Source: Chloroflexota bacterium (GTDB taxonomy: Bacteria; Chloroflexota; UBA11872; UBA12225). From it: a stretch of DNA of 40,330 nucleotides. The stretch spans positions 1 through 40,330 of the forward strand of contig JAUJOR010000027.1 of NCBI GenBank assembly GCA_030447525.1, read 5' to 3'. Under the pieces are notes generated by a model. That model did not search any database and had not been told where the DNA came from. It saw nothing but the letters and a program-made list of their open reading frames with translations. Within the stretch, counting starts at the first letter, position 1; every line of letters starts with the position of its first letter. Below, in pieces: positions 1 to 7,400 of the stretch. Made by a program: the position numbers and the translations under genes.

Positions 1-115
1 CCTGGTGTTGGCGAGGCTGGGGCTGTGGGCCCGTTGGCTGCATGTAATCCCTGTCGGTGGGCTGGGCCTGGAGGGTGGTAAGCGACCTCCCATGGGCCGC
101 CAGCCCCCCGTGGAC

Positions 116-391
116 TTACACCGGCCCGTCCCCGGCGGGGGCCCCCCCATCGGACCGCGGGGGGGGGTGTGGGGGGCCGGCCCGCAACCCCCCCGCCACT
201 CCCTCGGTGCCGGCCTGAGCGGACGGCAAGGCCGGCGCGCTGCCCGGCGCGCCGGGGATGGTACCGCTGTCGATCCCTTGCATCAAGACACAGCCGGCAA
301 TGGTCAACACGGCGCACATGGCCAGGAATAAGGCCACCTCGGTTGCGTCGAGGCGGGGACGTGTCCGTTTCTCCATCAGGGCAGGTTCCAA
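116..391 (-). CDS. Small hypothetical protein with one membrane segment
   Basis: I do not recognise this 91-residue protein. It has a short charged N-terminus rich in Lys and Arg, then one hydrophobic stretch at about residues 19-40 that could be a signal anchor or a lipoprotein-like signal, since it contains a Gly-Cys. The rest is a Pro/Gly/Ala-rich, probably disordered tail. A second ATG at codon 6 could be the true start. It lies divergent to the DNA methyltransferase gene, with about 140 bases between them. The low-complexity tail could be a by-product of GC-rich DNA, so the gene is uncertain. The first 115 bases of the window hold nothing else I can recognise. Confidence 0.4.
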   Translation of the reverse strand: MEPALMEKRTRPRLDATEVALFLAMCAVLTIAGCVLMQGIDSGTIPGAPGSAPALPSAQAGTEGVAGGLRAGPPHPPPRSDGGAPAGDGPV

Positions 392-491
392 GAGACCAGG
401 TTACAAGAACAGGGTGCCGCTCGGTGCCGCCGGGGAATGCCCGCGGCCGCGGCACGCCGGGGGCGCGTGGACTCAGAGCCTGATCTTACCG

Positions 492-511
492 GCAGAACGT
501 TCTGCTACAGT
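492..511 (+). promoter_or_regulatory. Perfect palindrome next to a possible -10 box, upstream of the methyltransferase gene
   Basis: Bases 492-505 read GCAGAACGTTCTGC, a perfect 14-bp palindrome. It is followed at 506-511 by TACAGT, a plausible -10 element 18 bases before the ATG at 530. The palindrome fills the place of the spacer between -35 and -10, where a repressor would block RNA polymerase. A purine-rich GGCGGCGGA precedes the start. That it is an operator is inferred; the symmetry is directly visible. Confidence 0.45.
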
Positions 512-529
512 GGGCGGCGGATAGAACAC

Positions 530-1468
530 ATGATCGAACCCATCCAGCCACCACTGGGCCTGCCGGACGTCGTGGCCGAGCTCCCCAGCCGGCGCGAGGC
601 CCCGCCCGCCGGCGCAGGCAAGCACCCGAAGAACAGGCTTAACGAGCTCGCCGGCGACGAGTGGCTGTTCTTCACCAAGAGCGTGGTCACCACGGCCTAC
701 CCCTCGGGGCACGGGCACCGGCTGCGCAAAGCCCACGGGGCAAATAAGCCCCCGCAGCTGATGCAGAGCTTGATCGAGTTCTTTACCGCCGCCGGCGGAC
801 GGGTGCTCGATCCCTTTGCCGGCGTCGGGGGCACGCTCATCGGGGCCGCGCTGGCCGCGCCCCCGCGGGAGTGCGTCGGGATCGAGATCAACCCGCGCTG
901 GGTGGAGATCTACCGCCGCGTGATTGCCGAGAGCGCCGGGGCCCTGCCGGAGTTTCCCCTCTACCAGGGAGACAGCCTGGCCTTGCTCCAGGACGCCGAC
1001 CTGTTCGCCGACGCCTCGTTCGATTTTGTGTGCACCGACCCACCCTACAACGTCCACCTGATCCAGACGATGGCCAACGACCCAAAATACGTCGGCGGGC
1101 ACGCCAACCGGCGCACGGACTACAACATGCGCTCGGACGCCCCGGCCGACCTGGCCAATCTCTCGTGCTACGACGACTACCTGGCGGCCATGGAGCGGGT
1201 GCTGGCCGGATGTTACCGGGTGCTCAAGCCGGAGAAGTACCTGGCCGTCATCATCCGTGACGCCTACCAGCAGGGACGGTACGTCTTCACCCACGTGGAC
1301 GTTGCGCGCCGTGCCGAGGCGGTAGGCTTCGTGACCAAGGGGGAGAAGATCTGGTACCAAGCCGGGGCTCGGCTGCGCCCATACGGCTATCCGTTCGCCT
1401 ACATCCCCAACATCACGCATCAGTACATCGTCATCTTCCAGAAGCCCCGAGCAGCCGGCAGGAGGTAA
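530..1468 (+). CDS. DNA (adenine-N6 or cytosine-N4) methyltransferase of a type II R-M system
   Basis: A 312-residue SAM-dependent DNA methyltransferase. The SAM-binding motif I is DPFAGVGGT at residues 94-102, preceded by a motif X-like KPPQLMQSLIEFF segment and followed by a motif II-like GIEI. The catalytic motif IV is DPPY at residues 170-173, which marks N6-adenine or N4-cytosine methylation. In the common beta class DPPY comes before the DPFxGxG motif; here the order is reversed, as in the gamma class or a circular permutant. The stretch between DPPY and the next conserved core block (about residues 178-220) is a candidate target-recognition region. ATG 530 was chosen over an upstream ATG at 437 because the family-like sequence begins near here. 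The gene lies 297 bases upstream of an AlwI-like endonuclease, so it probably protects that enzyme's site. Confidence 0.92.
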   Translation: MIEPIQPPLGLPDVVAELPSRREAPPAGAGKHPKNRLNELAGDEWLFFTKSVVTTAYPSGHGHRLRKAHGANKPPQLMQSLIEFFTAAGGRVLDPFAGVGGTLIGAALAAPPRECVGIEINPRWVEIYRRVIAESAGALPEFPLYQGDSLALLQDADLFADASFDFVCTDPPYNVHLIQTMANDPKYVGGHANRRTDYNMRSDAPADLANLSCYDDYLAAMERVLAGCYRVLKPEKYLAVIIRDAYQQGRYVFTHVDVARRAEAVGFVTKGEKIWYQAGARLRPYGYPFAYIPNITHQYIVIFQKPRAAGRR

Positions 1469-1765
1469 GTGGGAATCATGCCGTCACACCTCAGCAACCC
1501 GCCCAGCGAGGGGCGTGGCCGGGGCCGCGGGCTATGCACCTGCAAGGAAGACCTTCATAGGTGCTCTATGCAGTCTCAGGGAAGTCCTTCGCAGGCGCTC
1601 CAGATGGGCGATGAGCGAAGGTGCACCCGGCAGGCCCTTAGATGGCAGATGTGCGAAGGAGTGCTCTGGACCGGCTTAGAGGACGTTGGAGTGATCCACG
1701 GCCCAACCCGGCGGTGGCCCCATGGGCTCTCTGCCGTCTGCCATTTGCCGGCCGTCGATTGAGCG
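1469..1765 (+). repeat. Repeat-rich spacer between methyltransferase and endonuclease genes
   Basis: This gap of nearly 300 bases has no convincing gene; the open frame that crosses it is rich in Arg, Cys and Trp and has no family resemblance. It holds an imperfect direct repeat, 1546-1566 and 1580-1600, sharing the core GGAAG-CCTTC-AGG-GCTC. CCTTCGC near 1586 can pair with GCGAAGG near 1615. A second pair of similar segments lies near 1605-1626 and 1640-1664. Secondary structure or a decayed gene are both possible. Confidence 0.4.
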
Positions 1766-3913
1766 ATGCCCAGCGGTAACTGGTCATTTCCGTGCTCGCC
1801 GCGCAACCCGGCGAAGATACGCGAGGAGTTACGCCTCCTGGCGGCCCTCGTCCCATCGTGGCACCAGCGGGGTATGCGGTGGAGCCACGCCCGGGGACCC
1901 GCCGGGGGGGCGCAGCTGGAGTTTGGTCGGCAGCTGCGGCAGATGACAGGGCTGTCCGGCCTGCGCTCCCAGGTCTCGGGCCAGGCCCTGGACCTGAGAC
2001 CTACCCCCCCGGACTCGCGTCTGCCGGCCCTACCGGGGGACGAGGATCCGGCGACGCTGCGCTTCCGCACGCAGACGGCGGCCTTGAGCGACGACAACCT
2101 GCGCTGGACGGCGCGGGCGCGCTTCGGGACGTACAAGTTCTTCGGCTTCGCCGCCACGGATGGGGAGGGCTTCGCCCGCTTGACGGCCGCCGGCGAGCAG
2201 TTCGTCACCTCTTCCCGACCGGGCGAAGTGCTGCTGCGGCAGCTCTTGAAGTGGCAATACCCAGACAACCAGCACCGTGGGCGTCGCTGGCCGGCAGAGG
2301 ACTTTGCCATCTTTCCCTTTGTCGCCACGGCCCGCCTGATCTGCGAGCTTGAAGGGCTGACGCGTCGGGAGATCGGCCTGTTCTGCTTTACCATGCGCCG
2401 CACCGAGGACGCGGCGGCCACGGCCGAGGCCATCCGCCAGTTCCGGGAGCGGCAGCGCCGCAGCACGGGACGCACGGGCAAGGCCCGCAGCGCCCAGGGG
2501 ACGCTGGTGGCGGCGCAGGCGCGCTACGCCGCCGAGGGGCGGCGGGTCGTCCTGGGCAGCACCGACGACTACGCCGATGCCCTGATCCGGGCCTTTCGCT
2601 ATACCGGCCTGTTCTCCGTTCGAGGGGCCCGGATCGTCGTCGCCAGTGGACGCGAAGCCGAGCTGGAAGAGATCATCTTTGGCCCCGGAGCGGAGGCCGG
2701 GGGCGGGGGGACGGTCCTACGCCCGGCGGCCTCAGCGGGCCCTGGGGCCATGACCCAAGGTCGAGCCGGACCTGTCGGCAGACCTCTACAGCTCGTGCTG
2801 GGAGAGGCCCCGCCGGTGCGCCTGGCCGCCCCTCGGCCGCTATTCCAGGACTATCAAGACGCCCCGGCCTTTTACCGCTACTACGGCGACCCCGAGCGAC
2901 CCCGCCTCCCCTGGGAAGACCCGGCCAAGCTGGCGACGATCGCCCGGGCCCTGGATGCCCGCGTCGCGGAGCTGCGCGCTCGGGAGACACGGCTGCGCAC
3001 CGGGCGCACGGCGCTCACCGGTCCCTCGCTCGGTGAGCGCCTGCCGGAAGACTACGCCGCCCTGCGGGAAGTGGTGGACGGGCTGCGCCGGACGCGCCTG
3101 CGCCTGGAGCGCGTCATCGACGCCGCTGAGGCGGGCACGCCGCAGCGCCTGGCGGAGGCCCTGGCCTTCTACCGCGCTATTCTGGCCCGCGAGGTGATCG
3201 ATCCGCCCACGTTCCTGGAGTGGAACACCTGGCGGGTGTTCCTGGCCCTGGGCGGGGCGCGAGACGTCGTCCCCCACCTGGCGCTGGACGACGACCTGCA
3301 GCCCCTCAACACAGCTCCCGGCAATCAGCCGGACCTCGAGGTAGATTACGAGGCCTTCCGGCTGGTGGTGGAAGTGACGCTCCGCACCGGGGCCGACCAG
3401 CGGCAGGCAGAGGCCCGTCCCGTGACGCGCCATATCCTCGAGGCTCAGCGCCGGGTCAACGATCAGTATGGTGCCGGGGTGCGGCCGGTGTTCGGGCTGT
3501 TCATCGCCCCCAAGCTACACCAGGACACGGTGACGGATTTCTTCGTCGCCCTCAAGTATCGGGTGATCGAGCGCCAGCAGATCGCCGCCATCCCCCTCAC
3601 CCTGCACCAGCTCATCTCAGCCCTGCGTCCCTTCGCCGGCATTTCCCGAGACCGCGCCCTCCCCGACGGCCGCCTCTCGGACAGCGCCCTGCCGAACGGC
3701 ACCTCCCCGGATAGCCGCCCGTGGGAAGGGGGCGGTCTCGCCCCGCAGCGACTGCACGGCCTCCTCACGTCCTGCGTCCAGGCGGCGCTGGCGGCCGAGA
3801 CGGGCGAGGACTGGCTGGCAGGGATCGACGCCGCCCTGCTGCGCTGGCGGGTATCGCTCGGGGCGCCGGTCCCGGCACCGGAATACGCCGCCACCCCCCT
3901 GCCCCTCTTCTAG
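1766..3913 (+). CDS. AlwI-family type II restriction endonuclease
   Basis: A 715-residue protein that I assign to the AlwI restriction endonuclease family. The N-terminus WSFPCSPRNPAKIREELRLL matches the typical start of that family, which supports ATG 1766. A conserved block follows at about residues 110-210, including GTYKFFGFA, LLRQLLKWQYPDNQH and GLTRREIGLFCFTMRRTED. The nuclease core is near the C-terminus: QPDLEVDYEAFRLVVEVTL, with Asp523 and Glu536. The third catalytic position of a PD-(D/E)xK core would be Thr538 rather than Lys. Residues about 310-345 and 625-660 are low-complexity linkers. AlwI itself cuts at a fixed distance from GGATC; whether this homologue shares that site cannot be read from the sequence. 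The gene follows the methyltransferase in the same direction and completes a restriction-modification pair. It ends with TAG. Confidence 0.85.
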   Translation: MPSGNWSFPCSPRNPAKIREELRLLAALVPSWHQRGMRWSHARGPAGGAQLEFGRQLRQMTGLSGLRSQVSGQALDLRPTPPDSRLPALPGDEDPATLRFRTQTAALSDDNLRWTARARFGTYKFFGFAATDGEGFARLTAAGEQFVTSSRPGEVLLRQLLKWQYPDNQHRGRRWPAEDFAIFPFVATARLICELEGLTRREIGLFCFTMRRTEDAAATAEAIRQFRERQRRSTGRTGKARSAQGTLVAAQARYAAEGRRVVLGSTDDYADALIRAFRYTGLFSVRGARIVVASGREAELEEIIFGPGAEAGGGGTVLRPAASAGPGAMTQGRAGPVGRPLQLVLGEAPPVRLAAPRPLFQDYQDAPAFYRYYGDPERPRLPWEDPAKLATIARALDARVAELRARETRLRTGRTALTGPSLGERLPEDYAALREVVDGLRRTRLRLERVIDAAEAGTPQRLAEALAFYRAILAREVIDPPTFLEWNTWRVFLALGGARDVVPHLALDDDLQPLNTAPGNQPDLEVDYEAFRLVVEVTLRTGADQRQAEARPVTRHILEAQRRVNDQYGAGVRPVFGLFIAPKLHQDTVTDFFVALKYRVIERQQIAAIPLTLHQLISALRPFAGISRDRALPDGRLSDSALPNGTSPDSRPWEGGGLAPQRLHGLLTSCVQAALAAETGEDWLAGIDAALLRWRVSLGAPVPAPEYAATPLPLF

Positions 3914-4225
3914 AGCCTTTGCCTCGCCTACCTCGCCACCGTGACGTTGCTGCTTGCCTCTGTCAGAGGGATATCCCGCGAAACCACCGTGGCCGGGTAC
4001 TAGCGCCTATGCCTCCCTCTTGTCGCGGGGCGCCTCCCCGGCCAGGCCCCTTCTCTCCTGCCACAGCCGGCCTGGCCATGTCTTTCCCTGACTCCCGTAC
4101 CTGGCGCCCCAACGCCGCAGCTCCGAGAGACTCGCACGTGGCACGACCGTTGCATAACCAGGGACGGTGGGGCTCCCGAAACGATCGTGGGGCCAGGGTA
4201 GCGATAGATGGAGGGGTGACGGATC
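3914..4225. other. Intergenic region upstream of the GlsB-type gene
   Basis: No gene is supported in these 312 bases; frames that cross it are Arg/Pro-rich and continue antisense or out of frame into neighbours. The right end holds a good ribosome binding site, GGAGGGGTGA at about 4210-4219, nine bases or fewer before the ATG at 4226. A TAGCGAT sequence just before it might be a -10 element, but no convincing -35 is visible. Confidence 0.5.
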
Positions 4226-4495
4226 ATGGATTTGACTTCGTTAGTCGTGTGGCTCGTGCTCGGACTGGTCGCCGGCTGGTTGGCCAGCGTGGTGATGAAG
4301 GGTGGTGGCTACGGGATCGTCGGCGATATGGTAGTTGGGGTCATCGGCGCCTTTATCGGGGGCTGGCTGTCCTCGATGCTCTTTGGGGTCACGGTCACCG
4401 GCTTTAACCCCCTGAGCATCTTGATCGCCTTTGTTGGCGCCTGCATCCTTATCGCCATCTTGCGTGCCGTCAGCGGCCGGCGCACCGTCGTCTAA
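4226..4495 (+). CDS. GlsB/YeaQ/YmgE-family stress-response membrane protein
   Basis: An 89-residue protein of the transglycosylase-associated (GlsB/YeaQ/YmgE) family, at the family's usual length. It has three hydrophobic segments, about residues 5-23, 32-55 and 62-80, separated by Gly-rich turns such as GLVAGWLA, KGGGYGIVGD and GVIGAFIGGWL. Family members are small inner-membrane proteins linked to envelope or general stress, with no known enzymatic reaction. A strong Shine-Dalgarno sequence precedes the ATG and a rho-independent terminator follows the stop, so the gene is probably a single transcription unit. Confidence 0.93.
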   Translation: MDLTSLVVWLVLGLVAGWLASVVMKGGGYGIVGDMVVGVIGAFIGGWLSSMLFGVTVTGFNPLSILIAFVGACILIAILRAVSGRRTVV

Positions 4496-4516
4496 GCAGC
4501 ATACGCAGCGATCCAC

Positions 4517-4550
4517 GGGGCGGGCTGGTGAAGCCCGCCCCGTTTGTTTT
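4517..4550 (+). terminator. Rho-independent terminator after the GlsB-type gene
   Basis: A perfect 10-bp stem, GGGGCGGGCT pairing with AGCCCGCCCC around the loop GGTGA, is followed by GTTTGTTTT. It starts 21 bases after the stop codon of the preceding gene and is the clearest intrinsic terminator in the window. Confidence 0.92.
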
Positions 4551-4725
4551 GTACTTTGTACCGGTGCATCTTTGGACCAGCTGCAGGCGTCCCTTTTTTC
4601 TCCGTGGGCCTTCCCCGTTCGTTTTTCGTCCTTTGTCCTTTGTCGCGGCCGGGGATCTCAGAGTGTTACGGCCGCTGCCGCGCTCCCCTGGTGTGAGGGC
4701 ACCCTCCCGAGTACAATCGCCTTGA

Positions 4726-4751
4726 GTGGGTGCACCCTTGGGTGGGTGCAC
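4726..4751 (+). promoter_or_regulatory. Tandem GTGGGTGCAC sites upstream of a sugar-binding lipoprotein gene
   Basis: The decamer GTGGGTGCAC occurs at 4726-4735 and again at 4742-4751, 16 bases apart. The first copy lies in a perfect palindrome, GGGTGCACCC (4728-4737). A possible -10 element TACAAT lies just upstream at 4712-4717. The pair is about 80-105 bases before the GTG start at 4832. This arrangement fits a repressor or activator site, but the regulator is unknown. Confidence 0.4.
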
Positions 4752-4831
4752 AATGGCGCCCCGGTAGCGGCGCACTGGGGGTGGGTACGTCGGTCAGCCC
4801 GGGAGCGGGCGCCGGCCGAGCCAGGGGGAAC

Positions 4832-6298
4832 GTGAAGGCGCAGGACAGGGCAACGAGACGCGTCACGCGCCGTGGCGTGTTGACCGGTACGGGCACGGCC
4901 CTGACCGCCCTGGCGGCCGCCGGTGCGGTGGGATGTGCCCGCCAGGTAAGCAAGGCCCCCGTTGAGCTGAGCTGGTACTCATGGGGCCCGCAGTTCCCGG
5001 CACAGTGGACGGTGGGACCGGGCCTCAATCCCCGCGCCCGGGTGGGCGGTCCAGCGGGGCCGCAGGCGACGCCGGTGCCGCCGGAGCAGGTGCTGCGGCA
5101 GCAGATCGCTCCCTTTGTTGCCGAGCGTGAGGACGTCACGGTCAAGATCCTTACCGAGCGTCCGGAAAAGTACCACGAAAAGCTGCAGGCCCTGGCCTCT
5201 TCCGGTCAGGTCCCAGACGTGGTGGCCTACGACGCACCCCAGGCCCTATCCCTGATTCGAGGCAACTCCCTCTACCACCTGGGGCGGCTGCAGGGGGCCG
5301 GTAACCGGGCTTTTCTGCAAGGCTTCCCCAGCAGCTACATAGAGGCCAGCAGTTACCGCGGGAAACTGTACGGCGTCCCCTACCAGTCCCGACAACTGGT
5401 GGTCTACGTCAACAAGACGGCCTTTGCCGGCCTTTCCCTGCCGCCGACGGAATGGGGCAACCCCGACTGGACGTGGGCCCACTTCCTGGAATAGGCATCC
5501 GCCCTGACGCAGCGGGCCTTCGGTGGGGGGTACCGTCAATTCGGCACGCTCGTTACCGGCCGGCCGATGTGGGCCGCCCTCATCCGCCAGAACGCCGGTC
5601 AGGAGTTCAACCGGGAGATGTCTCGCTCGTTCTACGACTCCCCGGAGGTCAACGAGTCCCTCCAGTGGGCAGCAGACTTGATCTGGCGCTACCGCGTGGC
5701 GCCGAACGAGCAGCAGAACCCCAATGGCAACAGCTTCAACTTCGACAACGGCAACGTGGCGATGTGGATCTGGTACCAGCACTCCATGCCCCTCGTCGCC
5801 CAGCGCGTCTACACCGGCTTTGACTGGGACATTTACCCGTTGCCGATGAACCGCAAGGCGGCCACCTACGGCGAGTGGGGCTCACTCTCCATCTCGGCCA
5901 ACACGGTGGACGTCGACCGGGCCTGGGAGTTCCTACGTTTCCTCGCCGGGCCGGAGGGAGATGCCCTGTCGTTGCGTGAAGGGGTGGCCGACCCCATCCA
6001 GCGGGGGACCGAGCCGGTGTACCTCACCGGGTCCAGCGCCGGCGGGAAGAACAAGGCGACTGCCGTGCAGGCGGCGCAACAGACGATGGCGACCCGTCCG
6101 CTCCACGAGGCCTGGGGACAAATCGAGTCCCTGCTGAGCTTCTATCTCCGGCCGGTGTGGGCCGGCAACGAGAGGGTCATCTATGCCGGGCGAGATCTGC
6201 GCACGGCGGTGGATGGGGTGCTCGCCGGCCTGGAGACGCCCAAAGCCCCGGCGGTGGGTAACACCCCCAGCGAAAGCGAGGGCGCTGAGGGAGGGTAA
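4832..6298 (+). pseudogene. ABC sugar-binding lipoprotein interrupted by an in-frame TAG
   Basis: Read through the interruption, this encodes about 488 residues of an extracellular solute-binding protein (family 1, sugar type). The N-terminus is a Tat-like lipoprotein signal with VTRRGVLTGTG, a hydrophobic stretch and an AVGC lipobox. GTG 4832 is chosen because GGGGGAA lies just upstream. Codon 221 (5492-5494) is TAG within FLE-stop-ASALTQ. The reading frame continues without any shift, through sequence typical of the family (ADLIWRYRVAPNEQQNP, WGSLSISANTVDVDRAWEFLRFLAGP), to TAA at 6298. A single substitution therefore explains the break. Without readthrough, a 220-residue lipoprotein lacking its second lobe would be made. 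No permease or ATPase gene is adjacent. A sequencing error is the main alternative. Confidence 0.85.
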
Positions 6299-6302
6299 TG
6301 AA

Positions 6303-6333
6303 ACGCCGGCCCCACGTGGTGCGGAGCCGGCGT
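6303..6333. terminator. Hairpin between convergent genes
   Basis: ACGCCGGC at 6303-6310 pairs perfectly with GCCGGCGT at 6326-6333. It lies between the stop of the forward binding-protein gene and the stop of the reverse hypothetical gene. There is no T-run, so it could be a factor-assisted bidirectional terminator or a copy of the GCCGGC-type hairpins seen elsewhere in the window. Confidence 0.5.
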
Positions 6334-6367
6334 CGGCCGGGTAGAAGCGACGCCGGGCTGGGAAAGG

Positions 6368-6826
6368 TCAGGCCCCGGAAGGACCCGGCGGGGGAGGCGG
6401 TGCCCCCTCGGTGGAGGCTTCCAGCAGCACCGGGAAGACCTGCTCCAGCCAGGGATAGGCGGCCAACGTAGAAGAGACCTCGGGCGAGCCACCGGGCGAG
6501 TGCAGCTCGCGGCTGACGGCCCACCACACGCCCGGATCCTTGATCCGCTCGATCCACTCTTGTACGACCTGCGCCTGGTCGTCGGTGAGGGCGGCGACTC
6601 GAACCACCACCTGGCCGGGGCCACTGCGCTGCCACTCCCAACCGTCGCGGCAGACGAGCTCCCACGGCGTCCCCGCCGGAGGCATGGCGCCGTGGGCCCT
6701 GAGGGTCAATGGCGAGTCCGGCATCGGGACGGTGCGCTTCACGAACTGCACCCGACCGGCATCTCGTCCACCTTGTTCTGGCCGCCGCTTGGGGAATGAG
6801 CGCCGGACGGGACGGCGGGGGGGCAC
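6368..6826 (-). CDS. Hypothetical protein downstream of the zinc-ribbon gene
   Basis: I do not recognise this protein of up to 152 residues. The part from about residue 26 onward looks like a real folded domain: it contains MPDSPLTLRAHGAMPPAGTP, a Trp-rich section (WELVCRDGWEWQR), a beta-strand-like VVVRVAAL and helices with EWIERIKDPGVWW. The C-terminus is a short Pro/Gly tail. The first 25-34 residues are Arg/Pro-rich with no ribosome binding site before them, so translation probably starts at a GTG near 6751 or 6742, or at the ATG at 6724. It lies in the same direction as the zinc-ribbon gene, about 120 bases downstream, and could share its transcript. Confidence 0.5.
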   Translation of the reverse strand: MPPRRPVRRSFPKRRPEQGGRDAGRVQFVKRTVPMPDSPLTLRAHGAMPPAGTPWELVCRDGWEWQRSGPGQVVVRVAALTDDQAQVVQEWIERIKDPGVWWAVSRELHSPGGSPEVSSTLAAYPWLEQVFPVLLEASTEGAPPPPPGPSGA

Positions 6827-6950
6827 TCAGCGCCCCCCCAGGGGGAAGAGCCACCGCCCGCGCCGCCGGCGAATGACGCCGCGCCCGAGGGATCTTAGGG
6901 CGACGCCTTCTGTACCGTCACCGTCCGCGGGGCATGGGCGTAGCGGAAGG

Positions 6951-7400
6951 CTAATAGCCCCCCCTCCGGCCCCGGCCACCCCCGCCGTCACCGTAGCCGC
7001 TCCCTCCGCCATAGCCCCCTCCGCCACCGCGGCTGCCCCCGCCGTAGCTGCCACCTCCGCCACCGCCGCCACGGCTCCCACCACCGCCTACCTGGCTGTA
7101 GCAGTCACTGCAGTACACTGGCCGATCGCCACGGGGCTGGAACGGGACCTGCGTCTGCTTGCCGCAGTTGGCGCAGACGACGTCAAACATTTGACGTCCG
7201 CCACCGTATCCCCCCCCACCGCCGCCGTCGCTGTAGCTGGCCCCGCCGCCGCGCTCGCTGCGGCGCGCCGCACGGCAATTCGGGCAGCGCTTGGGATCGT
7301 TGGTGAAACCCCGCTGGGCGTGGTACGCCTGGTCCTCGCCTGTGAATGTGAAAGGCTGCCCGCATTCAACGCAGGTCAGCTCCCGGTCCTGGTAGCTCAC
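6951..7400 (-). CDS. Double zinc-ribbon protein with Gly/Arg-rich tail
   Basis: A 149-residue protein with two zinc ribbons. The first has CVEC at residues 10-13 and CPNC at 39-42, framing a conserved QPFTFTGEDQAYH segment. The second has CANC at 76-79 and CSDC at 97-100 with the CxxC-x17-CxxC spacing. A Gly-rich linker joins them, and the C-terminus from residue 104 is an RGG-like tail of Gly, Ser, Tyr and Arg. Small proteins of this layout are common in Chloroflexota and are usually annotated only as zinc-ribbon proteins; the RGG tail suggests nucleic-acid binding, by analogy with other RGG proteins. It starts with GTG behind GGAGGG and ends with TAG. Confidence 0.88.
   Translation of the reverse strand: MSYQDRELTCVECGQPFTFTGEDQAYHAQRGFTNDPKRCPNCRAARRSERGGGASYSDGGGGGGYGGGRQMFDVVCANCGKQTQVPFQPRGDRPVYCSDCYSQVGGGGSRGGGGGGGSYGGGSRGGGGGYGGGSGYGDGGGGRGRRGGY

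Noticed and set aside
5..331. A forward 108-codon frame at the left edge
   Set aside because: It is Gly/Arg/Pro-rich, has no ribosome binding site and overlaps a reverse-strand frame with a plausible membrane segment.
1469..1762. A 97-codon frame between methyltransferase and endonuclease as a controller protein
   Set aside because: It has no helix-turn-helix pattern, is rich in Cys, Arg and Trp, and begins only because of the preceding stop; C-proteins are compact helical proteins.
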